DNA of 64,000 bases from Sulfurovum sp. Its GTDB lineage: Bacteria > Campylobacterota > Campylobacteria > Campylobacterales > Sulfurovaceae. Position numbers and translations under genes: made by a program. Below are positions 36,846 to 45,488 of this stretch, in pieces (position 1 is the stretch's first letter; every line of letters begins with the position of its first letter). Below the pieces are notes generated by a model. It had not been told where the DNA came from. It did not search any database and worked only from the letters and a program-made list of their open reading frames with translations. The stretch lies in the NCBI GenBank assembly GCA_021166685.1, contig JAJPEU010000010.1:62001-126000 (forward strand), in the 5' to 3' direction.

Positions 36846-37496
36846 TTATTTTTTTAGCCAATCACTCAATACCACAAATTCGCTTGGATCTTTCGGTGAT
36901 ATTCTAACTATTTCCGCAAAACTTTTGACGCCCATAGAAAGCAAGTACTGTAAATTGTCATCAAATGTTGCATTTTGTATAACAAAGATATTGTCTTTGT
37001 GCACCTCGAACATATATCCGCCGTTTGGGATGGGGGACATTGACAGGGTGACAGTATAGTGGTCTTTGATGATGCTCTCTTTTTGTGAATACATTAGTCC
37101 TATATTGTATCCTTCGTTGGCAAATCCCCGTATCGCTACTACCAAAACTCTATTTTCCCCCTGTTTGGAAGAGTTAAAGATGCCTATAATGTCTTTGATG
37201 GTTGAGTAGCCCGGTATTTTTCCAAGCAGGGACTCAAAGAAGCCGGCCAGTCTTGTTTTCATAAAATGGCCGATGAAATACAGCAGAAGCAAAAATACCA
37301 CAATAGCGAATAAAAACCATAAAAATTGGTGATTTTCGGGAGTAAATCCAACCGTTTTAAATATCAAGCCTACAAGAAGGTCTATCTTCCCGTAAAGCCA
37401 TAGTATCACCACCGTTACGATAACAATAGGCAATAGTCCAAAGAGTCCCTGAAGAACAGTTTCTATAAAATGCTTAAGGGGGTTAAACGTATTCAT
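36846..37496 (-). CDS. DUF502 family membrane protein
   Basis: A 216-residue protein with two N-terminal transmembrane helices (about residues 14-35 and 55-75) and a soluble domain ending in strands. KIPGYSTIKDIIGIFN (about 95-110) and LSMSPIPNGGYMFEV are DUF502 blocks. The family has no known activity. The true start is ATG 37496, which overlaps the nadE stop by ATGA; an upstream 18-residue extension reads back into nadE. Confidence 0.85.
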   Translation of the reverse strand: MNTFNPLKHFIETVLQGLFGLLPIVIVTVVILWLYGKIDLLVGLIFKTVGFTPENHQFLWFLFAIVVFLLLLYFIGHFMKTRLAGFFESLLGKIPGYSTIKDIIGIFNSSKQGENRVLVVAIRGFANEGYNIGLMYSQKESIIKDHYTVTLSMSPIPNGGYMFEVHKDNIFVIQNATFDDNLQYLLSMGVKSFAEIVRISPKDPSEFVVLSDWLKK

Positions 37497-39391
37497 GATT
37501 GCAGCTCCTCCAGCCAAGCATCCGCATCCGCATCGCTGGGCATTCTCCAATCAGCTCTGGGACTGAGGCAGATAGTCCCCACCTTGGGGCCGTCAGGCAT
37601 ACAGCTTCTCTTAAACTGCTGAGTAAAGAAACGTTTGATGAAGAGGGTAAGCCATTTTTTAATCGTTTCTTTATCGTGGGTGTCATCAAATGCTTTTTGG
37701 GCAAGGTAAAGCACCTTGCTCGGCTTTGCTCCATATTTAATAATATGATATAAGAAAAAATCATGGAGTTCATAAGGTCCGATGATCGCTTCGGTTTCTT
37801 GGGAAATGGTATCTTTATCGTGCGGAAGCAACTCCGGAGAGATAGGGGTATCGAGAATATCTTTGAGGATTGAAGAGATATTTTCTTCAGCCATAAAGTA
37901 TTCAATCACATATTTGATAAGCGTTTTAGGGATGCCGCAATTGAGTGCATACATACTCATGTGATCCCCGTTGTAGGTACTCCAACCCAGAGCAATCTCG
38001 CTAAGATCTCCCGCGCCTATTACCAAGCCGCCTTCTTTGTTCGCCAGATTCATAAGTATGGAAGTTCTTGCGCGGGCTTGTACGTTTTCATAAGTGACGC
38101 TATGTATCGTTCTGTCATGCTCGATAGCTTCAAACTCTTTATGCGAGATATCGGTGATATCTATCTCTTTAAGAGTAACTCCCAGTGCTTTGCATAGTTT
38201 GACAGCATTTGATTTGGTTCGGCTGGTTGTGCCAAAACCCGGCATGGTCACAGCGATAATATTTTTGTGTTCCCACCCCATAATCTCAAAAGCTTTGTGT
38301 GTAGAAAGCAGGGCAAGCGTAGAATCCAGTCCTCCCGATACCCCAATGACTGCTTTTTTGATATGTGTATGGCTCATACGCTTTATTAGCCCATGAGCTT
38401 GGATCTGAACAATTTCTTCACAACGCCGTTTTTTTTCTGCATAGTGCGAAGGAACGAAAGGGGTAGGGTTGATATCGCGTTGAAGTTTGCTGACTTTTGG
38501 CATCGGCGACACTTTGATGATTCTTGTTTTTTTGTGTCTTCCGTCACAAAAGCTTGATTCGTTCAGCCTTAGCCATCTTAACCGCTCAAGATCAACATCG
38601 GCCGTGATAAGTGTATTTTGCAAACTGAAACGTTCATTTTGACTTAAAGTCGTACCGTATTCGCTAATAATGCTATGCCCTCCAAAAACAGTATCGGTGG
38701 TGGATTCACCCACTCCCGCCGAACTATACACATAAGCAGCCATGCAGCGTGCACTCTGTGTGCGCACCAGTTCTTCACGGTATTCTGATTTGCCCACAAG
38801 TTCATTGCTTGCAGAGAGATTAAAGAGCAGATTTGCACCATTGCTTGCCATGTGGTTGCTTGGAGGTGTTACTGCCCAAAGGTCTTCGCACAATTCTACT
38901 CCAAACGTCATATCTTTACTATCGCTAAAGAGCAGGTCTACACCAAAAGGCACCTCTTTGTCCAGAAGTCCGATTATGCTTTGAATGATATCTCTGCCGC
39001 TTGTAAATTGGCGTTTTTCATAAAACTCTTTTTTGTTAGGCAGATAGCTTTTGGGCACCACTCCGAGTATATTCCCCGACTGTACGACCAATGCACAGTT
39101 GTAGAGTCTATCGGCATAAATCAGCGCTGCTCCCAAAATGACAACAGTATTTATTTTTTCAATATTTTTTAATATATCTTCAAGTGCTTCTTGTTGTTTT
39201 GAGATGAGGGTTTGATTGAGCAGAAGATCGCTGGCAGTGTATCCCGTAAGTGTAAGCTCCGGAAATACAACGACACTGACCTCTTTGGCATGGGCTTCAT
39301 GGATAAGTGTTAAAATTTCTTTGGCATTTTTCGCAGGATTGCCCACAGCCGTTTTGTTGACTCCGGCCCCAACTCTGTAATATCCAAACAT
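37493..39391 (-). CDS. nadE: Glutamine-dependent NAD+ synthetase
   Basis: A 632-residue enzyme with an N-terminal nitrilase-type glutaminase (FPELTLTGYTA with the catalytic Glu near 45, and GVELCEDLW with the nucleophilic cysteine near 170) and a C-terminal NAD synthetase domain with the SGGLDSTLAL ATP loop near 350. It makes NAD+ from deamido-NAD+, ATP and glutamine. Length is between the common 540 and 680 classes. Confidence 0.95.
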   Translation of the reverse strand: MFGYYRVGAGVNKTAVGNPAKNAKEILTLIHEAHAKEVSVVVFPELTLTGYTASDLLLNQTLISKQQEALEDILKNIEKINTVVILGAALIYADRLYNCALVVQSGNILGVVPKSYLPNKKEFYEKRQFTSGRDIIQSIIGLLDKEVPFGVDLLFSDSKDMTFGVELCEDLWAVTPPSNHMASNGANLLFNLSASNELVGKSEYREELVRTQSARCMAAYVYSSAGVGESTTDTVFGGHSIISEYGTTLSQNERFSLQNTLITADVDLERLRWLRLNESSFCDGRHKKTRIIKVSPMPKVSKLQRDINPTPFVPSHYAEKKRRCEEIVQIQAHGLIKRMSHTHIKKAVIGVSGGLDSTLALLSTHKAFEIMGWEHKNIIAVTMPGFGTTSRTKSNAVKLCKALGVTLKEIDITDISHKEFEAIEHDRTIHSVTYENVQARARTSILMNLANKEGGLVIGAGDLSEIALGWSTYNGDHMSMYALNCGIPKTLIKYVIEYFMAEENISSILKDILDTPISPELLPHDKDTISQETEAIIGPYELHDFFLYHIIKYGAKPSKVLYLAQKAFDDTHDKETIKKWLTLFIKRFFTQQFKRSCMPDGPKVGTICLSPRADWRMPSDADADAWLEELQS

Positions 39392-39496
39392 TCAATACTC
39401 CCGCCGATTAATAATAAATAGTGTCGCGGCTCCTGAATCGCTTTCTTTTCAATGGCGTTCACCACGACGACTTTTGTCTATATTTTTAAAATACCA

Positions 39497-40027
39497 TTAT
39501 GCTTTAGAAGCAACGATTTCAATAGACACGATATCATCATTTTGCTTGATATTGTCAAGCACCATAAAGCTTTCGGTGTCTCCCTCTTCAATCCCGCCAA
39601 ATACGGTATGAACGCCGTCAAGATGAGGCGTCGGCACGAAAGTGATGAAAAATTGGCTTCCTCCTGTGTTTGGCCCTGCATGTGCCATGGAGAGCGTACC
39701 GCGTCTATGGCGATGTGTACTTGTATCCGTTTCGCAGTCTATGCACCAGTCCGGTCCGCCTGTTCCTGCCATTGCAGGATTGCCCGCGGGGCCTGATTGC
39801 GGACAGCCTCCCTGTGCCATAAATCCGGGGATCACTCTATGAAATTTCAGGTTGTTGTAAAACCCTTCGTTTGCTAAATGTGCAAAGTTTGCTACGGTAT
39901 TGGGGGCATCATCATGATAGAGCTTTACCCAGATAACACCTTTATTTGTAGTGATTTTTGCATAGTTGTATGTATCCATCACTTCTTGAGAGATATCGTA
40001 TCTTTTTGTCTGTCTTCTTCCAAACAT
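39497..40027 (-). CDS. Cyclophilin-type peptidyl-prolyl isomerase
   Basis: A 176-residue cytoplasmic cyclophilin without a signal peptide. The catalytic [13 protein letters not shown] (about 58-70), the GGSQFFIT block (about 120-127) and the [11 protein letters not shown] block are canonical. It speeds proline isomerisation in protein folding. ATG 40027 has an AAGGA site; an internal methionine at residue 17 is a less likely start. It is divergent from pyrF. Confidence 0.95.
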   Translation of the reverse strand: MFGRRQTKRYDISQEVMDTYNYAKITTNKGVIWVKLYHDDAPNTVANFAHLANEGFYNNLKFHRVIPGFMAQGGCPQSGPAGNPAMAGTGGPDWCIDCETDTSTHRHRRGTLSMAHAGPNTGGSQFFITFVPTPHLDGVHTVFGGIEEGDTESFMVLDNIKQNDDIVSIEIVASKA

Positions 40028-40091
40028 GCTGTTTAGTCCTTCTGTAGTTAAATTAGGTTATTATTATACCAATTTTTATTTAGGGGACAGT

Positions 40092-40784
40092 ATGGAACTT
40101 TGTGTAGCTCTTGATTTGCCTTCGGCTGAAGAGAATTTGGCACTTGCCAAATCGCTTAAAGCGTACGATATCTGGATGAAAGTGGGATTTCGTGCTTATA
40201 TCCGTGACGGAAAAACGTTTATAGAAGCACTCAAGGCAATCAACCCAAAGTTTAAAATATTTTTGGATCTCAAACTTTATGACATCCCCAATACGATGGC
40301 GGACGCCGCAGAAGAGATCGCCAAACTCAGTGTAGATATGTTCAATATCCATGCAAGTGCAGGGTCTGTGGCGATGCAGGCTGTCATGCAGAGACTTGCA
40401 AACTATCCAAACCGTCCGTTGGTATTGGCGGTGACGGCGTTGACCTCTTTCGATGAAGCAAATTTTCAGATGATCTATGAAAAAAGTATTGAAAGCAAAG
40501 CAGAACAGTTTGCCAAAATGAGTTATGAGAATGGTTTGGACGGTGTCGTGTGTTCGGCTTTTGAGAGCAGGGCAGTCAAAGCTGCCACAAGCGAACATTT
40601 TTTGACACTTTGCCCGGGCATACGTCCTTTTGGCGAAGATGCGGGCGATCAGCAGCGCGTAGCGACTTTGGAGTTGGCGAGACAGGAAGGTGTAGACTAT
40701 CCTGTCGTGGGAAGACCCATCTACAAAGATCCCAATCCTTCGCAAAAGGTAGATGAGATTCTCAAGGTGATCACAACTCTATAA
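40092..40784 (+). CDS. pyrF: Orotidine 5'-phosphate decarboxylase
   Basis: A 230-residue enzyme for the last step to UMP. The D-x-K-x-x-D catalytic motif is in [11 protein letters not shown] at about 59-69; the phosphate loop lies near [17 protein letters not shown] and VVGRPI. The start is ATG 40092, with AGGGG upstream; an in-frame extension back to 40026 would overlap the ppi start and adds no conserved residues. Product length is normal. Confidence 0.96.
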   Translation: MELCVALDLPSAEENLALAKSLKAYDIWMKVGFRAYIRDGKTFIEALKAINPKFKIFLDLKLYDIPNTMADAAEEIAKLSVDMFNIHASAGSVAMQAVMQRLANYPNRPLVLAVTALTSFDEANFQMIYEKSIESKAEQFAKMSYENGLDGVVCSAFESRAVKAATSEHFLTLCPGIRPFGEDAGDQQRVATLELARQEGVDYPVVGRPIYKDPNPSQKVDEILKVITTL

Positions 40785-40813
40785 GACAGGCCTTTCTGCT
40801 CAGGCGTTTTGGG

Positions 40814-40939
40814 TTATTTTTGTTCTTCAACTTTTTTATGATCGGTCATTTCTACTGCATTCTGCATACCTTGAATCATAAAATAAGCCCCAAGGGCAAA
40901 TAATCCCAATACAATCAGCGGTGTTAGTTTTTGAAGCAT
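40814..40939 (-). CDS. Small single-helix membrane protein (41 aa)
   Basis: A 41-codon frame with an excellent AGAGGA site before its ATG. One hydrophobic helix (residues 6-22, TPLIVLGLFALGAYFMI) is followed by a polar tail ending in VEEQK. I do not recognise a family. Short proteins of this form often sit near redox or transport genes in Campylobacterota, but here the neighbours are pyrF and tRNA-Ser. It converges with pyrF. Confidence 0.6.
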   Translation of the reverse strand: MLQKLTPLIVLGLFALGAYFMIQGMQNAVEMTDHKKVEEQK

Positions 40940-41089
40940 AATCCGTCCTCTTTCTTTGATTTTTAAATCATACTATAAAATAATTCATAAAACAAAGTGA
41001 AAACTACAGACCAAAAATGTTTTTTATAAATAGCGTGCCAAAAAAAGAAAAAATCTGTTTCTTTAAGCTTTTGTTTAAGAGTATTGCAT

Positions 41090-41095
41090 TATAAT
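41090..41095 (+). promoter_or_regulatory. -10 box of tRNA-Ser
   Basis: TATAAT lies 16 bases before the first tRNA base, leaving a leader of about 9-10 bases. The -35 region is weak, in line with the other promoters in the window. Confidence 0.55.
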
Positions 41096-41111
41096 TCTCT
41101 CCACAAAACTT

Positions 41112-41202
41112 GGACAGTTGGGTGAGTTGGCTGAAACCACATCCCTGCTAAGGATGCGTACGGGTAACTGTACCGAGGGTTCGAATCCCTCACTGTCCGC
41201 CA
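41112..41202 (+). tRNA. tRNA-Ser (anticodon GCU)
   Basis: The acceptor stem GGACAGT pairs with ACTGTCC, with discriminator G and encoded CCA. The anticodon stem is CATCC/GGATG with loop CTGCTAA, anticodon GCT at 41147-41149; a long variable arm with GTAC/GTAC marks it as a class II tRNA-Ser, and the T arm is GAGGG TTCGAAT CCCTC. It decodes AGC and AGU. Its 3' end is the integration site of the element that follows and is rebuilt by the element. Confidence 0.97.
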
Positions 41203-41205
41203 CTA
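41186..41205 (+). repeat. attL: 20-bp direct repeat overlapping tRNA-Ser 3' end
   Basis: The 20 bases from the T-arm 3' half through CCA and three bases more are repeated exactly at 53796-53815. The left copy is part of the intact tRNA. These are the ends of the integrated element. Confidence 0.92.
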
Positions 41206-41254
41206 CTTCACTAATCCCCATTACATGGACTTTGTTAAAATTAAAATGGCTACT

Positions 41255-41276
41255 GTGCCCAAAGTGTGCCCAAAAA
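41255..41276. promoter_or_regulatory. Left arm-type sites (tandem GTGCCCAAA)
   Basis: GTGCCCAAA occurs twice with starts 11 bases apart, one helical turn, just inside the left end and next to the integrase stop. The same pair is at 53682-53703 near the right end in the same direction. Spacing and position fit arm-type integrase-binding sites; this is inference. Confidence 0.5.
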
Positions 41277-41282
41277 TGTCAG

Positions 41283-42359
41283 TTAGTTTGTGAGAAATTC
41301 CGCTCTTTTTTTATCCGATCTTTTGACATATCTTGCATATTTTTCTAATGTCATTGAACTATCTTTATGTCCTAACATATTCGATACCCAAAGAATATCT
41401 TCTCCGCTAGAGATCATCAATGATGCAAAAGAATGTCGCATTTGATATAGGTTTCGATAAGGTATGCCTAATTTTTGCAATGTCGGCTTCCAATAATGAG
41501 AACTTATCTTGTCGCAAGTATTAAACGGTTGCCCCATATAGGTTTCAAAAATATAGACACTTGAGGTGTCACATAGTTTTCTATGTTTTTTAAGATAAGG
41601 GAAGAGGGCATCTAGTATTTCAACATCCCTGATGCTGCTTTTCGTTTTTGGCTTTGTTTCCGTGCCTTGACGTCTACTTCTGCGTACTTTGATGATACGC
41701 TCATCCCAATCTATATCATTCCATTGAAGACCTATTATTTCACCAGTACGCATACCAGTAAAGAAACCTATCGCAAAATAACATTGCATCAATTGGGGCA
41801 TTGCGTCAATGATCATAAACATCTCATCCATCAAGAATGGCTTTTTCTCTCTAGATTCTGTAGATATTGGAGCTTTGACTCTTTTAAATGGATTGAAATT
41901 TATAATCTCATCCATCATGGCATCTTCTAGGATAGTTTGGAAAACTGTTCTTATGGTACGGACTGTTTTTCCTGAACGCTCTTTTAAAAGATCATTTTGC
42001 CATTTTGCAATGTCTGATGCCTTGATCTGGTCTAATCGTTTTTTTGCAAAGTGTGGCTCTATATGAAGTTCATATATACGCCAATAGTTTCTTTGAGTCA
42101 ACTCTTTTCTAATGCGAGAATGTATCTCAAAACTTACTTTTGCAAATTCTGCAACGGTTGGAACTTTTTTTTCTTGCTGTTTGCTTTCGCTGTTAAAGAA
42201 CATCCCGTGATTGAGTTTATATACAATCTCGGGAATGATTTGTTGTTCGGCTAACTTGCGGTTTTTCTTCGTATCATCAAGCTCTAGGCTTCGTCTATAT
42301 CTAACGGATTGATGATAGAATGTTATCCACAACTTGCCGTTTCGACTTGTTAGTGTCAT
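41283..42359 (-). CDS. int: Tyrosine integrase of the tRNA-Ser element
   Basis: A 358-residue tyrosine recombinase, with an N-terminal arm-binding region, a SAM-like core-binding domain (about 70-150) and a C-terminal catalytic domain. Catalytic residues are Arg202 (GMRTGE), Arg306 (YQMRHSFAS), His329 (LGHKDSSMT) and Tyr339 (LEKYARYV). ATG 42359 follows an AAGGA site; an extension back to 42542 overlaps the HTH gene. The stop lies 77 bases from the attL repeat, the normal layout for integrases of tRNA-borne elements. Confidence 0.93.
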   Translation of the reverse strand: MTLTSRNGKLWITFYHQSVRYRRSLELDDTKKNRKLAEQQIIPEIVYKLNHGMFFNSESKQQEKKVPTVAEFAKVSFEIHSRIRKELTQRNYWRIYELHIEPHFAKKRLDQIKASDIAKWQNDLLKERSGKTVRTIRTVFQTILEDAMMDEIINFNPFKRVKAPISTESREKKPFLMDEMFMIIDAMPQLMQCYFAIGFFTGMRTGEIIGLQWNDIDWDERIIKVRRSRRQGTETKPKTKSSIRDVEILDALFPYLKKHRKLCDTSSVYIFETYMGQPFNTCDKISSHYWKPTLQKLGIPYRNLYQMRHSFASLMISSGEDILWVSNMLGHKDSSMTLEKYARYVKRSDKKRAEFLTN

Positions 42360-42618
42360 TGGTTGTCCTTCCAACCACCCACGAGTCAATCGCAACTCTA
42401 TCAAAGAGTAGTTTACCCGTTTTATTATGAAAGTGTTCTCCTTCTGTAAAATACTCCTCTTTAATCTTATAGATACGATCTTTTGAGTAACCAAGATAAT
42501 CGGCAAGTTCTCTGACATTGAGCCACCGTTTTGCAGTGGCACCAGCTAGAGTCTTTTTAATAAGTTCTACATCAAGAGCAATTTTACTAATAAGATTTAT
42601 GTTTTCCATTTCTATCAT
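42301..42618 (-). CDS. AlpA/excisionase-like HTH protein
   Basis: A 105-residue protein with a winged helix-turn-helix of the HTH_17/AlpA type: RWLNVRELADYLGYSKDRIYKIKEE (about 31-55) and a following FDRVAIDSWV strand. Such proteins act as recombination directionality factors or regulators of the integrase. It overlaps int by 59 bases. Its AGGAG site lies in the end of the rep gene, giving a rep-xis-int order. Confidence 0.75.
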   Translation of the reverse strand: MIEMENINLISKIALDVELIKKTLAGATAKRWLNVRELADYLGYSKDRIYKIKEEYFTEGEHFHNKTGKLLFDRVAIDSWVVGRTTNDTNKSKRQVVDNILSSIR

Positions 42619-42621
42619 GGT

Positions 42622-43686
42622 TCATCTCCTAATTTCTCTTTTAACTTCATCATAATATGCTTCCATTAAATCAGTATTAACTGGCAAAGAATACATTATC
42701 GCTCTTTTGGCTAATGATTTGAACTCTTTTTTAAAGTCTTCGATTTCGTAGGCATATTGTTTACGTTTGAGCTTTTCCAATAACGTACCGTTTTGAATGA
42801 ATTGTGTTAGGGTGTAACTTTCTCTGATCTTTTGCCATATCGGATGGGTTAAAGCTCGGTAACGGTTGGTTTTTCTAACGGTGCTATGATCTACAAGCCT
42901 GATAGCATCGATACACTCATGAAAAAGTTTGACCGCATTTTCAAGCAGATCATCCACCGTGTCGATATTGTAAGTTCTTAAAAACTGCCGATGAAGTTCA
43001 AACTCTACATTGAAGATCGGTTTATCGTAGCTAAAGCCATGCTCTTGGAAATAAAATCGCATGAGTTTTTCTTTGTGGGTATTTGCAAGTTCCTCTTTTT
43101 TATTATAGATACGAAGTAAAAAAGGCTTTTTGCCTACATAGATGGTCTGCATGATATTGGAGTGCAGTTTCTTTCTGATATCCATATCCCTTTTACGGGT
43201 AGCAAACATACTTTCATCGATGAATGAAAGATCAAGCTGTACAAAAGTATTTAGATCGGCTCTTGTGATAGGCTTATATCCCGTAACGACATTTTCAAGT
43301 ATGCTGTCGATATAGGGTATCAGCTCTTTAATGCCGACCGCATAGATACCGTTGCTTAGAAGCTGTACCCTGATGTTATGCAGGTTGGCATTGCTCTCAT
43401 GGTCTTTAAAGCCGATTTTAAAAAGAGCGTTCATCTCTATAAACCAGTGATAACCTTCTGCTTTGCCCAGATAGTTAAAGAGTGTATTGTTGATACTGAT
43501 CGTTATTTCAGCAATACTGGCGTCTGCGCCTCGTATTTCCAGCAATTCCTTTTGCTCTTGCAAGGCTTCTTGAATCGTATAAAAAAACTTTGGATAGTTC
43601 TTGTTTGTTTCGCAAAAATAGTACAGCGTGTCTATCCCTGCAATAGTTTTTAACTCTGTTATATTTTCAATTTTATAATTATTCAT
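42622..43686 (-). CDS. Rolling-circle replication initiator-like protein (Rep_trans type)
   Basis: A 354-residue protein with the pattern of phage and plasmid replication initiators: YVGKKPFLLRIYNKKEE, then IFNVEFELHRQFLRTY, then a helical C-terminus. The family nicks one strand to begin rolling-circle replication. The assignment is from pattern and context (an ssDNA-binding-like gene upstream and an HTH plus integrase downstream) and is not certain. ATG 43686 has an AAGGA site; the longer reading to 43839 contains an arginine- and cysteine-rich sequence from the GC-rich leader and is not credible. Confidence 0.55.
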   Translation of the reverse strand: MNNYKIENITELKTIAGIDTLYYFCETNKNYPKFFYTIQEALQEQKELLEIRGADASIAEITISINNTLFNYLGKAEGYHWFIEMNALFKIGFKDHESNANLHNIRVQLLSNGIYAVGIKELIPYIDSILENVVTGYKPITRADLNTFVQLDLSFIDESMFATRKRDMDIRKKLHSNIMQTIYVGKKPFLLRIYNKKEELANTHKEKLMRFYFQEHGFSYDKPIFNVEFELHRQFLRTYNIDTVDDLLENAVKLFHECIDAIRLVDHSTVRKTNRYRALTHPIWQKIRESYTLTQFIQNGTLLEKLKRKQYAYEIEDFKKEFKSLAKRAIMYSLPVNTDLMEAYYDEVKREIRR

Positions 43687-43880
43687 AAACATCCTTTTTG
43701 TGTTTAAGATAGGGGTGTTACTATATACCCCTATATGATTGGTCTGCGCAAGTGCGCGTGCTCTGCAAGCGGGCATAAATGTCCTATGCATTCGCACGCT
43801 TCCTGCACTGACGCCTCGAATTGCGTATCTAACCTGCAACCGTTTTGGCTCGTTGTCAGACCTCCGCTTTGCTACGGCCT
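43687..43880 (-). promoter_or_regulatory. GC-rich leader and hairpin upstream of rep
   Basis: No gene is seen in these 194 bases. A stem of ATAGGGGT and ACCCCTAT (43709-43716 and 43727-43734, 10-base loop) lies 23 bases upstream of the rep ATG. The remaining 150 bases are clearly GC-richer than the rest of the element. A replication nick site or a leader hairpin is a reasonable guess. Confidence 0.4.
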
Positions 43881-44135
43881 CTAAATGCCGTAAAATGTCA
43901 CTTTGCCGATTAGGGCTACTTCAACTTCGACCTCTTTGCCGATCTTTTGGCGATAGAGTTCTATTTTCTCTTTTGGAATGGAGAGATCATAAAGCTCATT
44001 TTTGCTTTGACCGTTTTTCATGGGCATCTTCACCAGCAGTTGCAGTTTTGTTTTACCTTCGATGACGGTGCCGTCCTCTTTGGTGAAATCGTTGTTCGTA
44101 AATATATTCAGTAATTGACCTTTGAGTGTCAACAT
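43881..44135 (-). CDS. Small ssDNA-binding-like protein of a replication module
   Basis: An 84-residue beta-rich protein with the pattern of small OB-fold ssDNA-binding proteins linked to rolling-circle Rep genes (filamentous phage and satellite type): a strand start MLTLKGQLLNIF, a central KLQLLVKMPMKNGQSK, and a final EVEVEVALIGKVTFYGI. Such proteins cover displaced strands. The ATG has an AAAGGA site. It is followed by the rep gene after the GC-rich leader. Confidence 0.55.
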   Translation of the reverse strand: MLTLKGQLLNIFTNNDFTKEDGTVIEGKTKLQLLVKMPMKNGQSKNELYDLSIPKEKIELYRQKIGKEVEVEVALIGKVTFYGI

Positions 44136-44158
44136 GGGTTAATCCTTTGTTTTGAATT

Positions 44159-44198
44159 AACCAATCGATTGGTTGTTTTTAGTTGTTTGTAATTACAA
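44159..44198. promoter_or_regulatory. Pair of palindromic operators
   Basis: A 16-bp perfect palindrome AACCAATCGATTGGTT (44159-44174) and a 12-bp perfect palindrome TTGTAATTACAA (44187-44198) lie between the upstream gene and the ssDNA-binding-like gene. A -10-like TATACT is at 44203-44208 on the minus strand. Centres are 26 bp apart. The regulator is not identified in the element. Confidence 0.5.
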
Positions 44199-44217
44199 GG
44201 GAAGTATAGAAGAAAGT

Positions 44218-45462
44218 TTAAGATTGGATAGTATTATTTGGGAGGATATTTTCCTCTTGTATAACTTGCATTTGTTCGATAAAAAAGAGTAATGCTTTTA
44301 ACTCTTCTTTTAAGAAGCCAAATTCTTTTCTTGTATTAACCATATTTCGTCCAATATGTATCCAAGAAACTTCTTTGGCAGTTATATTGCCAGATTCAAA
44401 TAAGTTTTGAGATTCCGCAATGCCGTTGACGATGGATTCTATATATTCAGAAATAAAGTCATTACTGTTTTTGTATTTATAGGCAAAAATAGGTATTTGG
44501 TGGAGTATGGTTTTTATTGCATATGGTTTTCCAATATGTTTTTTATTGCATGTTAGGTTATTACGTTGTTTTTCAGCTTTTTTAAACTCTTCATGAAAGA
44601 AATATCGTGTAATATATAAAATATTATTTGCTTTATCTTCGGCACTTAAATTAGCTTTATTTAGCTGTGCATCAAAATTAATGATAACGCTACGTATTAA
44701 TTCAAGAGGTGTGCTTCTAATGCCATTATGGAAATTCAATACTTGCTCTAAAGCAATAGTTTCATTTTTGGTAAAATTTAAAAGTTTTGCATCTAAACCA
44801 ACGAGAAGGTTTAGATAATTAAAATTCTCCATAATATTTTTATATTGTTCTTCTTGAGATTTCTTTAATAACCTTAGTGATAATTCCGTTTGTTCTATTT
44901 CATCTTTATTTTGAATTCTAAAAAAAGATCCCTTTAGTCTATTTTCTAGCATATTTATTTGAGTTTTAACTATAACTTTCAAGGAGCTACTCCTATGTGC
45001 AGTTCCTTTGTTATCACTATATGGTTTTTTATATCGCTCAACAAGTTCTTGTATTTGACGTACATATTCCATTAAATTCATAAGTTCAAAATATACAGCT
45101 ATTTCTTCATTTATCAATACTCTGATTTTATGATTTTCCATTAATGGCATAAAATGCGTACACAAATCAAAGAGATCATCTTTATCTATATTTGGAAAGA
45201 TTTGCAAAATTGAGTTTTTTATTACATATTCTTTTGTTATACTGTATTTTTCCAGATAGGCTTCTTCTGAACTGTAGTTTAAGTGAGATTGAGGAAAAAT
45301 AAAATTAAAAGAATTTTGCCAATGTTGTTGTTTTTGTGGATTGTTTATTGAGTTAAGAAATTTTGGAAGTATTTGATTTTGAAGCATTTCAAAATGCTTC
45401 AAAATTTTAGTTTCATTGATATTTTTGAATTCATGGTTTATATTTTGAACTATATTTATCAT
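44218..45462 (-). CDS. Unrecognised protein downstream of the dGTPase
   Basis: A 414-residue soluble, mostly helical protein. I see no Walker, HD, nuclease or membrane motif. Lysine- and asparagine-rich segments and a long helical middle (about 120-240, with ENRLKGSFFRIQNKDEIEQ) suggest a regulatory or structural subunit. It starts 26 bases after the dGTPase stop on the same strand, so it is likely cotranscribed. Base composition is low in GC, like the rest of the cargo. Function unknown. Confidence 0.6.
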   Translation of the reverse strand: MINIVQNINHEFKNINETKILKHFEMLQNQILPKFLNSINNPQKQQHWQNSFNFIFPQSHLNYSSEEAYLEKYSITKEYVIKNSILQIFPNIDKDDLFDLCTHFMPLMENHKIRVLINEEIAVYFELMNLMEYVRQIQELVERYKKPYSDNKGTAHRSSSLKVIVKTQINMLENRLKGSFFRIQNKDEIEQTELSLRLLKKSQEEQYKNIMENFNYLNLLVGLDAKLLNFTKNETIALEQVLNFHNGIRSTPLELIRSVIINFDAQLNKANLSAEDKANNILYITRYFFHEEFKKAEKQRNNLTCNKKHIGKPYAIKTILHQIPIFAYKYKNSNDFISEYIESIVNGIAESQNLFESGNITAKEVSWIHIGRNMVNTRKEFGFLKEELKALLFFIEQMQVIQEENILPNNTIQS

Positions 45463-45488
45463 TTAATACCAACTAAAAATAAACAAAA

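Noticed and set aside
42360-42542. Longer integrase start
   Set aside because: The extra 61 residues overlap the HTH gene in another frame and have no integrase-like features; ATG 42359 has a good ribosome site.
43687-43839. Longer start for the Rep-like gene
   Set aside because: The added residues are read through the GC-rich leader and hairpin and look non-coding; ATG 43686 has an AAGGA site.
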